A stretch of DNA of 64,000 nucleotides, from the NCBI GenBank assembly GCA_030159075.1, contig BROG01000082.1:536001-600000 (forward strand), read 5' to 3'. The notes beneath the pieces were generated by a model, which ran no database searches, was not told where the DNA came from, and worked only from the letters and a program-made list of their open reading frames with translations. Shown here piece by piece: positions 1-10,373 of the stretch; positions within the stretch are counted from its first letter, which is position 1, and the number at the start of each line of letters is the position of its first letter. A program made the position numbers and the translations under genes. The stretch comes from Atrina japonica (lineage: Eukaryota > Mollusca > Bivalvia > Pterioida > Pinnidae).

Positions 1-98
1 TCCACCACCAGTGTATAAAGACGAATTGGTCACAAAGACAGTAAAACCTGTTTTATCCACCACCAGTGTATAAAGACGAATTGGTCACAAAGACAGTT
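1..98. repeat. 55 bp direct tandem repeat, about 1.8 units, cut by the window edge
   Basis: The block beginning TCCACCACCAGTGTATAAAG at position 1 recurs at position 56, giving a 55 bp period. The second unit runs to about 98. The array may continue upstream, outside the window. The following sequence to about 230 holds several ATAAAGAC / ACAAAGAC words, so it may be a decayed continuation of the same repeat. No protein function is inferred for the overlapping 79-codon frame. Confidence 0.75.
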
Positions 99-224
99 TT
101 TGGCTGTCCCCAACAGTTCCATTTATTTACAAGTCAAACTCTTAAAAAAGACCACCTCCCTATAAAGACCGGTTTTCTTGTGTCCCTGAACAGGTCGTTA
201 TATACAAGTTTCACTGTATACAAA

Positions 225-390
225 TCTCGTGAACAATGGACAAACACGGACTTCTTGAAATCCAGGAATTTGGTTCCATGGAAGAGTAAGCCATCAGACA
301 AGTAACTCAACATTTCATTTAGTGAAATATAGTGCATGATTTACAAACAAAGTCATTATATGGACCTTATAATAGATAGCAGGTATGTGT
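225..390 (-). mobile_element. PLE-1 retroelement remnant (3' part)
   Basis: On the minus strand this matches the end of the PLE-1 ORF and its 3' UTR as seen intact at 44228-44470. Shared words are ATGGACAAACACGGAC, CCATGGAAGAGTAAG, AACTCAACATTTCA and the region ahead of TTATAATAG. About 100 bp of the 3' UTR is missing between the two blocks, so it is an old, internally deleted copy. It carries no intact coding sequence. Confidence 0.7.
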
Positions 391-443
391 CATAATGTTT
401 CTAGTAATTCTAAAGTTGATATGTTGGAGGTTTAACAATCGTC

Positions 444-758
444 CAGGACTCGAAGTCACCAAATTTACTCAGTACTCAAGCTCAACTATCTTTTCATGAT
501 ATTAAGGTAAAAACACGCAAAAATTAATTCTGTAACTGGACATATTTGTATAATTATTGTTAATTTGATGAAAACTTTTGAATACCGTACTCAATGTATT
601 TATTCATTTTTACAGGAAAATCTTAAGTGTGACTCAAAATTTTATATGCAAATGATGAAAAATAATGTTTCTTAATTACACAAACCCTCAAATTTACAAG
701 CGATTATACAGTCAAAATAACGAAATAAAAGTTGAGTAAATTTGGTGACTTCGGGCCA
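444..758 (+). mobile_element. MITE-A copy 1 (non-autonomous TIR element)
   Basis: The left end reads CGAAGTCACCAAATTTACTC and the right end is its inverted complement (GAGTAAATTTGGTGACTTCG). Terminal inverted repeats are about 25-35 bp. Two more copies lie at 970-1499 and 4780-5192. The combined outer end is CAGGGCCCGAAGTCACC. The CAGGG start resembles hAT termini, but no 8 bp target duplication is visible, so the superfamily is only a guess. There is no transposase frame. Confidence 0.8.
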
Positions 759-969
759 GTAGTATATTACAACACCTAGTAGCAGAAACATAAATTGATA
801 GTGTTGAACATTGATAAATGTGTCTTTGGTTTTTCTCCTATCCTACGCCAAAGTAGTTTCGTTTTTGCATTTCAAATCGTGTTTGTTAATTACGTTTATA
901 ACTGTTTATGATATATTTCATAATTTATGTACATTTTACCATAGAAAATCCAAAGAGTTTGGCCGAGTT
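759..969. other. short AT-rich gap between two MITE-A copies
   Basis: No gene or repeat boundary is recognisable. A 132-codon frame starting at 811 runs through this gap and into MITE-A copy 2. It is a read-through of AT-rich repeat sequence with no recognisable domain. Confidence 0.5.
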
Positions 970-1499
970 GAGGGCACGAAGTCACCAAATTTACTCCGCA
1001 CTCAAGCTCAACTAATTTTTTATTTTAAAGTGGAAAATATGCAAAAATATTCTGTGGAAAAAAACAGTAAAACACTCAAAATTCAAAAATTTTCGACCAC
1101 TTGGCCTTTTTCAAGTGAAAGACGAATGTTAGTGAATTTTGGGTGTTTTACTGTTTTTTTTCCGCAAACTGGTACTTCCCTTTGGAGGACATTAATTTTT
1201 ATTCTATAGAAGATATTTGTATATTGATTGCATATAATTGTAAATAACTATGAAAATTATAGCTAATTTGAAGAAAACTTAAGAAATATAAAAATTTGTT
1301 TGAGTACGCACTAAACGTATTTATTCATTTTACAGGAATATCATAAATTGTGGCACAAGAATTCATATGTGAATGATGTAAAAAATAACGTGTTTCCTCT
1401 TCGCTGAAATTCGGAAGTTTTACGAAGGACTACAAAGTCGAAATAATGAAATAAACGTTGAGCTTGAGTATTTAGTAAATTTGGTTACGTCAGGTCCTG
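970..1499 (+). mobile_element. MITE-A copy 2 with an internal palindromic insertion
   Basis: The left end CGAAGTCACCAAATTTACTC and the right end GTAAATTTGGTTACGTCAGG are diverged inverted repeats of the MITE-A family, in the same orientation as copy 1. It is about 215 bp longer than copy 1. The extra sequence includes an inverted repeat with about 34 bp arms at 1050-1084 and 1132-1166. No coding capacity was seen. Confidence 0.75.
1050..1166. repeat. inverted repeat inside MITE-A copy 2
   Basis: The left arm contains AACAGTAAAACACTCAAAAT and the right arm contains its complement ATTTTGGGTGTTTTACTGTT. The arms are about 34 bp with a loop of about 47 bp. This block is absent from MITE-A copy 1, so it looks like a nested insertion or a foldback gain. 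Confidence 0.7.
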
Positions 1500-1881
1500 C
1501 GGTATTCAATTCCGTCTCACTTCTCGAGTGCGCCTTGTATTTACACTCTGCACTTAATGTAAGCTTTTGATGGGATTCCCTGGACTTTGGTTGAGTTGTT
1601 TCCATTTGAAAAGTGTTTCATATATTAATAGTTCGCTGAACTAGTTGAGGTTCATACATACAGTTCTATTTACCAAACTGCCTGCAACAGATGCTACATA
1701 TAGCGCGCTTGGGATAAAAAATGTTGTCATTACATAGAATCAAAGAATTGACGTCTAAAACCACCAGAATTTCTTTTGCAAATTTACAAAGGGAATCTCT
1801 ATTTATATATCTATCATATGAATAAAATACACGGATCACTGCACTGTCAAAGATCAACTACGGAAAATCTTTGGCATTAAG
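1500..1881. other. unassigned AT-rich sequence
   Basis: Only short chance frames are present. I see no repeat family, tRNA-like box or splice-flanked exon here. Confidence 0.4.
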
Positions 1882-2034
1882 CTGATTTTCCACGGGGCGG
1901 GTGCGGGGGCGGAAAAATCGATCCTTCCCATTTTTTTATTCCGTTTCCACGACGCACATTTTTTCACCCGCGCCGTAGAAAAGAGTCCCCCGCCTCCGCA
2001 TCCCTGCGTCCGCACCCACTTCGTGGAAAAGCAG
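1882..2034. mobile_element. GC-rich MITE of about 150 bp
   Basis: The left terminus CTGATTTTCCACGGGGCGGG pairs with the complement of the right terminus (CTGCTTTTCCACGAAGTGGG). The inverted match continues through GTGCGG. The element is strikingly GC-rich against AT-rich flanks. I cannot define a clear target duplication. The 61-codon minus frame over it is a by-product of the composition. Confidence 0.75.
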
Positions 2035-2330
2035 TACATTTAAATATTTATCAAGCGTTTTAAAGTTAAATTTAATATATGTAAATCAATTGAAACATGT
2101 TAGTATGCAGTATGGTTGGGATTACTAGAATTGTGGAGATGATTATTTGCAAAGCCGACAAAGGCAAAATAGGTACAACAATAGATCTCACATTCGATAT
2201 TAGAACAATTGGTACCGGAGTATCTCCGATTCAGTAAATCACATCCTTATAATACCATGTTGATGAAGCTATCCCAGGTAGGTAATTTTGGGTTGTAGTA
2301 ACATATCTGTATTTAATGAGACACTTTTAA
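2035..2330. other. unassigned sequence
   Basis: AT-rich, with no supported gene, repeat copy or inverted structure. Confidence 0.4.
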
Positions 2331-2830
2331 GGCTGGGGCATAACTGTATAAAGAAGGGCTTTTGGGTTCAATTCTCGTTGAGGTTTCAGTTGCAAAGTCC
2401 CCTTACGTTTGTATTTTCTTTGTTGTGAGGACTATTATGATTATTTCGCATTTAGATTTTCAGTAAAATAGTAATACATTTGATTACGTACCGTAATTCT
2501 GCCGATCATTGTGGAAATGGCACCGACAATGGATAATGATTATCGATTTTGTATCATCTTCTAGTAAATATGATTTTAATTATAAACACTGTTAGTGGTT
2601 GTTCAAATGTAGAGCGTTCGACACGTGAGAAGAGGTCTTGGGTTTGATTCTCGGTATCGGGTCATACCAGATACTTTATAAAGAATGTTCCTTCGGCAAA
2701 CGCTCGGTATTAGGGATGAGGGACACTTGTAATCGGGGTATTGTGTCAAGTCAGGCGTGACACGTAAAAGTAGACTCACTGGCGTCAGACCATAACACAG
2801 CACAGTTGTGACACTTTCAGCTGGTCACAG
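2331..2830 (+). mobile_element. possible tRNA-derived SINE pieces
   Basis: Two stretches contain B-box-like words in plus orientation: GGGTTCAATTCTCG near 2369 and GGGTTTGATTCTCGG near 2641. The second is preceded by a D-arm-like TGTAGAGCGTTCGACACG. No full cloverleaf can be drawn and no second copy of these bodies occurs in the window. Treat as a weak call. Confidence 0.35.
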
Positions 2831-3167
2831 CTCAGCGAAGAACTCTTCTTGAGTCAATAAAAAAAGGTCCCAATGTAATTATTAAGGGCAATATTTCAGA
2901 GTGTATTTTCTTGGGGATCAATTAACACTAAACAAACGAACGTTAGTTTTTTTTAACTTTTGATACACAGAATTCAAACTAACACAAGTGGTATTTGTTT
3001 GTATAATGATTTGATTTGCGTATAAAAGGAAAATATGTATACTTTAATTATACAACATATATTAGTAGTTTGAGAAACGTTTGACAGACTCAATGCCATA
3101 ATATCCATTCTCTTCTTATCGTTTGTCTGTGATGAGGTTCGTCGCAACAGAGGCTAACGAACTTACC

Positions 3168-3170
<3 letters not shown>
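2831..3170. other. unassigned AT-rich sequence
   Basis: No gene, tRNA-like box or repeat copy is recognisable. A (CT)n tract begins directly after it. Confidence 0.4.

Positions 3171-3206
<36 letters not shown>
3171..3206. repeat. (CT)18 microsatellite
   Basis: A perfect dinucleotide run. The sequence after it, to about 3700, is AT-rich and unassigned. Confidence 0.95.
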
Positions 3207-3209
<3 letters not shown>

Positions 3210-3699
3210 AGTTTATAATTATTTGAAAACCAAGCGTAATTCCCTTTATCTGACCTATTTCCAATTTCATATCTAAGATTTTTTTTTACACATGAACATT
3301 ACGAGATATTTAATCTGTGCCATATGACCAATGATAAAGTCGGTACTATTCTTATTCGATACTGGGTATATATAGAACTTGACAAGTACGTGGGCATTGT
3401 ATACATCTATAGCTGCGATGGATGAGCGAAGAAACACGTGCTATCGGTTATGATATTCGGGGATTCACATTTATTCAAAATGTCCGCACCGATTAACCTT
3501 CATATTGAGGTGTTTCACGACTATTTACACATTTTAACTATTTATAGTAATCTTTATACTATGTGAACATAGATCATTTGTTGGTTCCCATCACGATTTG
3601 AGTACAAAACTCCTTATCTAACTTATACAAATGACATTTACTAGTTAGATATACAGATATAGTCTAAATTTCAGTTTCTGAGTACATTGTGTAAAACGT

Positions 3700-4025
3700 T
3701 GTGTAATGTTAACATTAGGCCTGTACCGTGGTTTTCAAGCCTCAGTCACAGCCGGCCGTACTTTCACTCTACGGGGTATGTACAGCAAAAAACGCCAAGG
3801 AGCTACGGGCCTCGCAAAGCCATCTTGTGGATTTTCGAGCACGCGGACTGCCCGAAAGCACGTACGATGGATGTTGAGCATGTCCAGCAAAGTCTGCGAT
3901 TTAATCCCAACTTACGAACTGAGTGCTTCCCTTTTTTTGCTCCACGACCTCTATGACAATCACCTACGGCGAAAAACGCAGAGGGCGCACGATTTAAAAA
4001 GCCGTGAGTCCGGTTGTGACTAAGG
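3700..4025. other. GC-rich island with two overlapping open frames, probably old repeat
   Basis: Base composition rises sharply between about 3715 and 4020. Two plus frames of 89 and 105 codons overlap here, as expected when stops are rare because of composition. Neither has a domain I recognise. The RC reading includes GTACGGCCGGCTGTGACTGA, which resembles dispersed mollusc repeats as I remember them. It could instead be an exon or a processed pseudogene fragment. No splice signals settle this. Confidence 0.35.
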
Positions 4026-4779
4026 CTTTAGATATATTTTCTATCACACTTAATATTGCACTTGAATTGTACGCTTGAAATGTGTGAATGCCGATGATTT
4101 CTTTACTGTTCTGATGTAATTTACAGTTGTACAGTAGCGGCCATTTATTAATCTTATGATTGTGGTCAAAACAAACCAGGTAACAATACACTCGACATTT
4201 CGCAATGAAATTTCTCGTGTAAACAGCTTAGTGAAGACTTTACCGAGTTTAGAGGCACTGACTGGTTGAAAGTGTGAGGTGCTATACATTCTATCACCTA
4301 TGACAGACCGATCTCATTACGAGTTGATGTTCCATCAACTGAGTAATGTTATGGAAGTTGTTTATTGTCAAAGCACATTTTGCACTATGAGTTAATCACA
4401 CATTATATATCGACGGGGAATTACATATGTATGTGCATTTCAGCAACATTAACTCAACTTCAAGATTGAAATTTCCAAATCACTTTCATTCGTATATTTT
4501 GCTTTTTAAATTGACGAGAATAAGGCAACAATTCGCTGAAAAATATAGGTCTACAACACTTGTTGAAATATATGCCATTAAAAGTCAGCTCGGCGTCCTG
4601 TATGAGTTTTAAGATATTATAACTGTGCGTCAGAACGTTACTTTTTAATTATTTTTAAAAATTATACTCTTGTGACAAAATTGACGTTAAAAGCGATTGA
4701 CCGGACTATTTACAATTCTTGCGCACGATTAGTATGCAAATGAGTTTTGGTCGAGTTTCCCTTACTGTGTATTGACAAG
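4026..4779. other. unassigned AT-rich sequence
   Basis: Several 60-80 codon frames occur but overlap on both strands and show no domain. No repeat copy was recognised. Confidence 0.4.
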
Positions 4780-5192
4780 ATGGCCGAAGTCACCAAATTT
4801 ACCCAATACTCAAGCTCAACTTATATTTCGTTATTTTGACTGTGTAATCGCTTGTAAGTTTTTTGGTCTAAGTAATTAGAAAACATTATTATTATTATTA
4901 TTATTCATTCATTCACATACACATTTTTGCATTACACTTATGATTTTCATGTAAAAAATAATAACTACGTTAAGTACGGTACTCAAAATTTGAGTACGTA
5001 CTCAAACTACTTTTTAGTATTTCGGAAGTTTTCTTCAAATTAGCGATAATTTTTATCATTGTTTACAATTGTATGCTCTCAATATACAAAAATGTTCAGT
5101 TATAGAAGAGATTTTGCGTGTTTTTACATTAAAATCCTTTAAAAAAATAGTTAAGTTTGAGTACTGAGTAAATTTGGTGACTTCGGGCCCTG
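4780..5192 (-). mobile_element. MITE-A copy 3 (reverse orientation)
   Basis: It begins CCGAAGTCACCAAATTTACC and ends GTAAATTTGGTGACTTCGGG. The interior is in the opposite orientation to copies 1 and 2: ATTTCGTTATTTTGACTGTG near the left end here is the complement of the sequence near the right end of copy 1. It includes a short (ATT)n run near 4890. Confidence 0.8.
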
Positions 5193-5459
5193 CAGGCTGG
5201 GAAGTTGGACATAGAAGTTGCGTCATTCATCATTCATGTGATCTTAACTGATGAGAAACTCGCGGCAGTCTTTGAAGTTGGGAAACTGTTTTACATGCAC
5301 ACGTATAGACCTAGAGATTTAAGGTTACTGATGGGAAATATTGTATAAGGGTACAATACTGTCCAGTCGCATAAAAATTTGATATCGATGAAACGATGTT
5401 TATAAGCACAAGATTTTATAATCACATCGCTGATCTATGTAGTTTGTTGAATAATAAAT

Positions 5460-5765
5460 AAGTTATCAATACTCACGTTAGGCCAAATGTCTGCCCCGAT
5501 ATTGAGTTACTTTTTTGTAAAACCTAATTTTACCAAAATAAAAAAGTAATTTAAAAACGTTGTAAAAATACGACCTATAGGCTACTCACGTGTGATATAA
5601 ATGGTAAAAATTGTTGGAAAATTGTGATGTTTTCATTGTCGTTATAGTTTTTATTTGAAATAAAATTGGTTGATTCTCGTAGGTTTTTGTTAATTTGGAA
5701 ACTTTGGAAACTTAACGATTACCATCAAGTCGTATCAGTACTTTCAGTGCGTTGATTTTTGATAG
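5460..5765 (+). repeat. dispersed repeat D, copy 1
   Basis: This shares an ordered series of words with 25100-25535, including CGACCTATA, ATTGTGATGTTTTCATTG, GGTTTTTGTTAATTTGGAAA and ACGATTACCAT...CGTATCAGTAC. The second copy has an extra 160 bp before the last block. No termini or coding sequence can be defined. Confidence 0.65.
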
Positions 5766-5772
5766 GTACTGC

Positions 5773-6118
5773 AAAATTCTATCTGGAACTTCTGATTCAG
5801 AACATTTTGTATCCCTACATACATAATCTGAATTATTCATGTGCAAGCATGGCGGATCAAGCAGATTTTTTGTGTTTATACTTAACATTGATGAAATTTA
5901 CATAAAAATCTTAAAATTTGTATGAAAGGAAATAAATGTATGTTTTTTTTTTATACGGGTTTATATTTATTTGCGGACGGTTGATGAAAATGTTGAGTGA
6001 TGCAGCTACGAAAATAGGTCAAACTGACAAATACATGTATGTATAGTAAACAAACGGCATTTCAAGCTTTCCATGTGTGAGAAAAATAATCAAACACCAC
6101 ATTCGAGTTCCAGATAGA
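5773..6118. mobile_element. candidate MITE with short TIRs
   Basis: TTCTATCTGGAACT at the left end is repeated in inverted orientation (AGTTCCAGATAGAA) at the right end, giving TIRs of about 14 bp around 345 bp. Only one copy is visible here and no target duplication stands out. Confidence 0.4.
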
Positions 6119-6580
6119 AAAAAATATTAGTCTCTGCTGGGCAGAATCAATATCTCAACATCGGCTAATGCCTCGGTTGGGACTTATTGATCCATCCCAC
6201 CCTCGACTGATAATTTTTCTTTCTAGATCTCAAAGTGGAGCTAGAGTCTATTATTCTTATTATTATTATTTTTTTTTTTGTCTTAGCATACCCTACAATC
6301 ATTAAAGTTAACATCAGTGGAAACATTGTTGAACTCCTCGTTTTTACCTGGCGCTCTTTCTGAAAAACTATACTTATGGTATCATGTTTATAATATTAGC
6401 AACTACCGATTCGTTGGTGCTGATGGTGAATCGTTTTAATCCCCACGGGTATACATAAACCCAGTAAGGAATATTGCATGCCCATAAAAAAAGGATTCTT
6501 TGCCATTGTCATTTGAAACTGAAGGTATTACGAAATCGCTGTCCACATTAAATCTGGAACACATCATCAATTAATACTTG
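6119..6580. other. unassigned sequence with a short (TTA)n run
   Basis: A CTCGGTTGGGACTTATTGAT block near 6172 is locally GC-rich and may be repeat-derived. No second copy occurs in the window. Nothing else is recognisable. Confidence 0.35.
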
Positions 6581-6706
6581 AAACCCTACAGGCCATAAAA
6601 GACTGGTTTAAACAATAGAATTTAAACCCTACAGGCCATAAAAGACTGGTTTAAACAATAGAATTTAAACCCTACAGGCCATAAAGACTGGTTTAAACAA
6701 TAGAAT
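6581..6706. repeat. 43 bp tandem repeat, three units
   Basis: Units start at 6581, 6624 and 6667 with AAACCCTACAGGCCATAAA, followed by GACTGGTTTAAACAATAGAA. The third unit lacks one A. The near identity implies a recent local duplication. Confidence 0.95.
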
Positions 6707-6861
6707 CAGCCATCTAGATAGATGCTTAGGGGGGTCAAAGGGTTAAATGCACCTTTGGACTTTCACCTATTTGAACATTTTTTTGTGTTTAATATTTTAT
6801 GTCTAGGTATGTAGGTGCGATGTTAAGTCAACAATTTGACTTGATCTTCAACAGATTCTGT

Positions 6862-7297
6862 TGTAATATCCCACAGTCACCTGCATATCTATATTTCACA
6901 AATGATCCGATATGCCCGATGTGTTCAACAAATGAATTTTTCATATACAGAGGTTAACTACTCACTGACAAATTATTGACATAGGGATATCGAAAACCGC
7001 ATTTGATTACAACGTTTCTCAAACTTACAGTTGTCTTGTCTTGTTTGCGATAACTTTGTTTCACTAAATGATATATTGAGTTGTCTGTTCGATAGCAATG
7101 ATTGAGACGTATTTCATTTTGATTTGACTGTGGACTCACGGTGGGTGTGACAGGGGATGATTACTCCTCCATGGAACCTAATCCCACCTCTTGATTTCCA
7201 GAGGTCCGTGTTTGTGCAGTTTTTACCACATTTGTATCTATATCCTGGATATCCGGAAGGTTTACACTTTGGTATCTGAGATTTTTATATTGTATCA
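6862..7297 (+). mobile_element. PLE-1 3' fragment, diverged
   Basis: It aligns with the C-terminal RT extension and 3' UTR of PLE-1. Matching words are CACAAATGATCCGATATGCC, CAGAGGT.AACTACTCACTGACAAATT, TCTCCATGGCACC-like ACTCCTCCATGGAACC and the terminal ACTTTGGTATCTGAG. The C-terminal frame is broken. About 40 bp is missing between the ORF end and the 3' UTR. The 3' terminus is intact. Confidence 0.85.
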
Positions 7298-7867
7298 AAT
7301 TTAAAACAAGTATCTTTGAGGTAAACAATAGCTAAAATTATATAGGTTTTTTGTAATATCTTATGATTTAAATCCCGTTAACAGTAATAACAATTAGACT
7401 TCCGTCATTGTGTTGTCACCAAGCAAAAGACATTTGCTTTCTATTTATAATATTGATCTTTTATTATCTGTTACCGGAAATGTAAAATCGTCCCACGAAT
7501 CTTGATAACATACTTTTCTAATTTGTAAGTGTATCTTGATTTTCGAATCCATTGCGCTATTACTTTGTTACTAGCTACCTGACATATATCTTGATAAACG
7601 CAACATGTTATACACACCTCAGCAATTGTAATGCAGCGTAAAGATAAAGCATCCTTACAATGCAAATACAGAGCAATTATTAGACACTGATATACATTGA
7701 ATGCTTTATAATTTTTTCGCGAAAACAATAATTTGGGTAATATTGAATATTACCATGCATTCCACCCTGATGAAAAGAAATTATAAATGTTAAGTAGTAG
7801 CTACAGATGAAAACCATAATAAAATATCGCTCCAATATATCCTGATATAATTCGCCACTCTCCATGG
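7298..7867. other. unassigned AT-rich sequence
   Basis: Two overlapping minus frames of 85 and 61 codons are present without a domain. No repeat copy was recognised. Confidence 0.4.
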
Positions 7868-7960
7868 TTTGTCGGACAGGAGACCCTTGTTATGGTGTAC
7901 CGAGGGAGGGACAATCGGCTTCCGCAGTAGACTTTCTCACAAAATCGGCTTAAAGCGATA
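7868..7960 (-). mobile_element. SINE-2 body fragment
   Basis: Resembles 9052-9115 (shared CTTCCGCAGTA, GACTTTCTC, CAAAATCGGCTTAA). On the minus strand both correspond to the SINE-2 body (AGAAAGTTTGCCA...ACTTGCGGAAGG type) seen at 51430 and 61060. The tRNA-like head is absent. Confidence 0.5.
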
Positions 7961-7989
7961 TGAGTTAACGAAGGTGAACAATTTTACAT

Positions 7990-8960
7990 GTCCATTTTAT
8001 GTGATATTCTATCTCATATATATTCCAAAGAGACCATTTGGTGGTTTGAATAACAAATACATGTGTAAAATTGCAACAATCTTGCCAAACGTAACCCGTA
8101 ATATCAGTTATTTTTGTCCGCCATACTGTCAGCATTGCAAATTAACTTTTGGTAATTTTTTTACGAAGATTACCGAGTGACCAATAAACACGTGCTTTTC
8201 GCAGTTAATATACATTCTATTCTTATTTCCCTTTGCGTTTATTTTCGTATATCATCATTTCATACCTAAATCGGGCAAAGTTAGTCTTTTTCTTCGTTTC
8301 AAAACATTCGTTTCGGAAATTGTCCACGTGCCGTGCATATCGGGTGATTTCGACACAATTTTAACTCGTCCCATCGCATTCTCGGCTTTATCATTCTTGA
8401 CACATATGATCACGAACTGCCTAACTCCACCGGACATTGTGGCACGATTGTAAAACATGAGGTACGCATACTTTTCACAGTTATATATTATTTTGATTTT
8501 GTCAACGTCAGCATTAAGGGTAACATTAAAGATGACCTGATATATCTATTCATATGTTCATCCGATTTTTTTTTTCAGGTATTTAAATAGCGTTGAAAAG
8601 CATATATTTTACATAATACATGCACATTCCAATAAAAATCACGTTCTGTATTTTAAATTTTTTATAAAACACATAAAAATTGGCCAACTTTAACATAGTT
8701 TGAGCGCGTAAAGGACCGAGATCCCCCGACTGGATTAAGAAGTACATTTGATATGGCGAAAGAGTTTATCTGAAAGGTCATTGCATACGGAAATAAAGCT
8801 GAATTTTTTAAGGTACGGAAAAACTTAAATTCTAATAAAGCAAATAACTTCGAAAAGGAGATCTTTTATAACGTTTTACGTGTTTGATAATGTATTTGAA
8901 CACATATTTTATCATATTCTCGACTATATGTTAGGGGACAAAAATAATCATTGTGACAGC
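7990..8960. repeat. dispersed repeat E, copy 1 (about 0.97 kb)
   Basis: This is collinear with 12240-13205. Shared blocks include TTGTCCACGTGCCG, CGCATTCTCGGCT, GACACATATGATCA, TTTGATATGGCG, AGAGTTTATCTGAA and CATATTTTATCATATTCTCG. Divergence is moderate, about 15-20% by eye, with small indels. An open frame is retained on the minus strand in both copies (8458-8255 here, 67 codons). The element type is unknown. Confidence 0.8.
8255..8458 (-). pseudogene. 67-codon frame conserved in repeat E
   Basis: The frame starts at a Met and ends SDLGMK/PDLGMK in both repeat E copies. Shared residues include GTWTISE, NVLKR and AENA.GRVK. The plus strand is also nearly open over the same block, and amino-acid differences are about equal on the two strands (17 and 18). 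This argues against strong recent protein selection. I do not recognise the family. Confidence 0.3.
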
Positions 8961-8978
8961 TTATATAGCTGTAAGTTC

Positions 8979-9205
8979 TAGGGGGACTTGAACCCGTGCA
9001 CACTAGAGGTGAAATACTTCATGGTTTGCAGCACAATAATCTAATCATTTTGTATCGAGGAAGGGAGAATCACCTTCCGCAGTAAGACTTTCTCTCAAAA
9101 TCGGCTTAAGTTTTAGCGGGACTTGAACCCGTGCAAGCTAGAGGTGAAAGACTTCGCGGTTTGCAGCAAAATAATCTAATTACTGCACCACCTCTCTGTT
9201 TATAG
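8979..9205 (-). mobile_element. SINE-2, two partial copies in tandem
   Basis: Two blocks reading GGGACTTGAACCCGTGCA on the plus strand (8990 and 9118) are complements of a B box (GGGTTCAAGTCCC). They are followed by the complement of an A-box region ending near 9200 (AATCTAATTACTGCACCACC). A body fragment lies between them (9052-9115). The head is on the right, so the orientation is minus. Confidence 0.65.
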
Positions 9206-10020
9206 TTTGGTAAAATTAATCAAGGTGGTATAGTGGAAGAACCTCTGGAAAATTTCCAGGTCGGAATCGGATCTGGAGTGAACAAAATAGCACTTTGCAA
9301 CACGGTAAGTAACTGTCAAGGATATTAACCGGATACACTTAAGCACACGGATGTCCTAGTTGGTCTAGGAAAAGATATCATTTCAGTTTTTAATTAAACA
9401 CCTAGCACTACCATATACCTGCAGTAGAGATGCTAACTTTCATATCACTAATCATAGTTTCATTTCACATTGATTTGTAAAATGGCACATCATGGCGTGA
9501 TATATGACTTCTATGGCTAAGCCTCGTTTCCCAGCAAAATGCAATTCATGACCTCGGAGACCTGGCACCTTGATTTAAAACTGATGTTTGTCTTCGTTAG
9601 CTCTCTTTTTAAGTCATAGTCTCATTTTAAAACACATAAGTCAAATCCATGTATTTGTGTTTGTCGCACTACCAAATGTGCAGTTATTTAAGTTCACTGC
9701 AAAATATAAATACCGCATACACGTATTGACAGAATCACTATGAGAGCAAATAACCATTGCTCCAGCTACTGGTTATGACGCAAGTTACTTATTGCATTGG
9801 CTTTACACATGTAACTTCTCCAAAGCTCTGATCTGTTACTACAATAAATTCAAATATCAATTCGTAGACCGACTCAAAACAGTTGTATAATCAATGCTAT
9901 TAGCAACAACGACAGTATCAGAGAGAATATATGTTACATTGTCTTGGAATGCCATCCCATACACTGGTCCGATACATGTTGTTCGTTTAGATGTTTTACG
10001 CCACGAGTTTTGAGTGATAT
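9206..10020. other. unassigned sequence
   Basis: A block near 9236-9356 (GAACCTCTGGAAAATTTCC, then CGGATCTGGAGTGAAC) may be repeat-derived. It has a faint parallel near 10441-10545. No gene was recognised. Confidence 0.35.
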
Positions 10021-10170
10021 GGGGCCCGTTTTACAAAAGGTTGTAAATCCTAAATCCTAAGTCTCAGTCCTTATTGTCATTGGACTCAACAATCAGCGAT
10101 GCGTTGCCATGGTAGTTAGGACTAAAAATTAGGATTTAGGACTTACAACCTTTCGTAAAACGGTTCCATG
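10021..10170. mobile_element. short palindromic MITE, about 150 bp
   Basis: The left end GGGCCCGTTTTACAAAAGGT pairs with the complement of the right end (GGAACCGTTTTACGAAAGGT). Pairing continues through TGTAAATCCTAAATCCTAA, giving arms of about 40 bp. ATGG lies outside both ends and may be a target duplication. The element has no coding sequence. Confidence 0.8.
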
Positions 10171-10204
10171 GTCTTTGTCAGTAATGGTTAAAAAGAAAAT
10201 CTGG

Positions 10205-10373
10205 TTATAGTTTACCCGGAAAGAGAACACCGGTCTCCCGCAAGTAAACTAGCAAACATTCTCACAGATGCAGCTATGGTTCCATTGGGAATCGAACCCG
10301 CGTTAATTAGAGGTGACAGATTTCTCGGTTTAAAGAGCAGTTATGCTTTAATCACTCGGCTGTTCCTAAAGAG
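10205..10373 (-). mobile_element. SINE-2 copy, minus
   Basis: Read on the minus strand, an A-box-like CAGCCGAGTGATTAAAGCA is followed by a B box (GGGTTCGATTCCC). The body then contains AGAATGTTTGCTAGTTTACT and TGCGGGAGACCGGTGTTCTC, matching the order of the copy at 51356. The far tail is missing. Confidence 0.75.

Noticed and set aside
811..1209. A 132-codon plus frame.
   Set aside because: It runs across the boundary into a MITE and its composition is that of AT-rich DNA.
5240..5260. CTGATGAGAAACTC looked like joined hammerhead core parts.
   Set aside because: There is no room for stem II between CTGATGA and GAAA.
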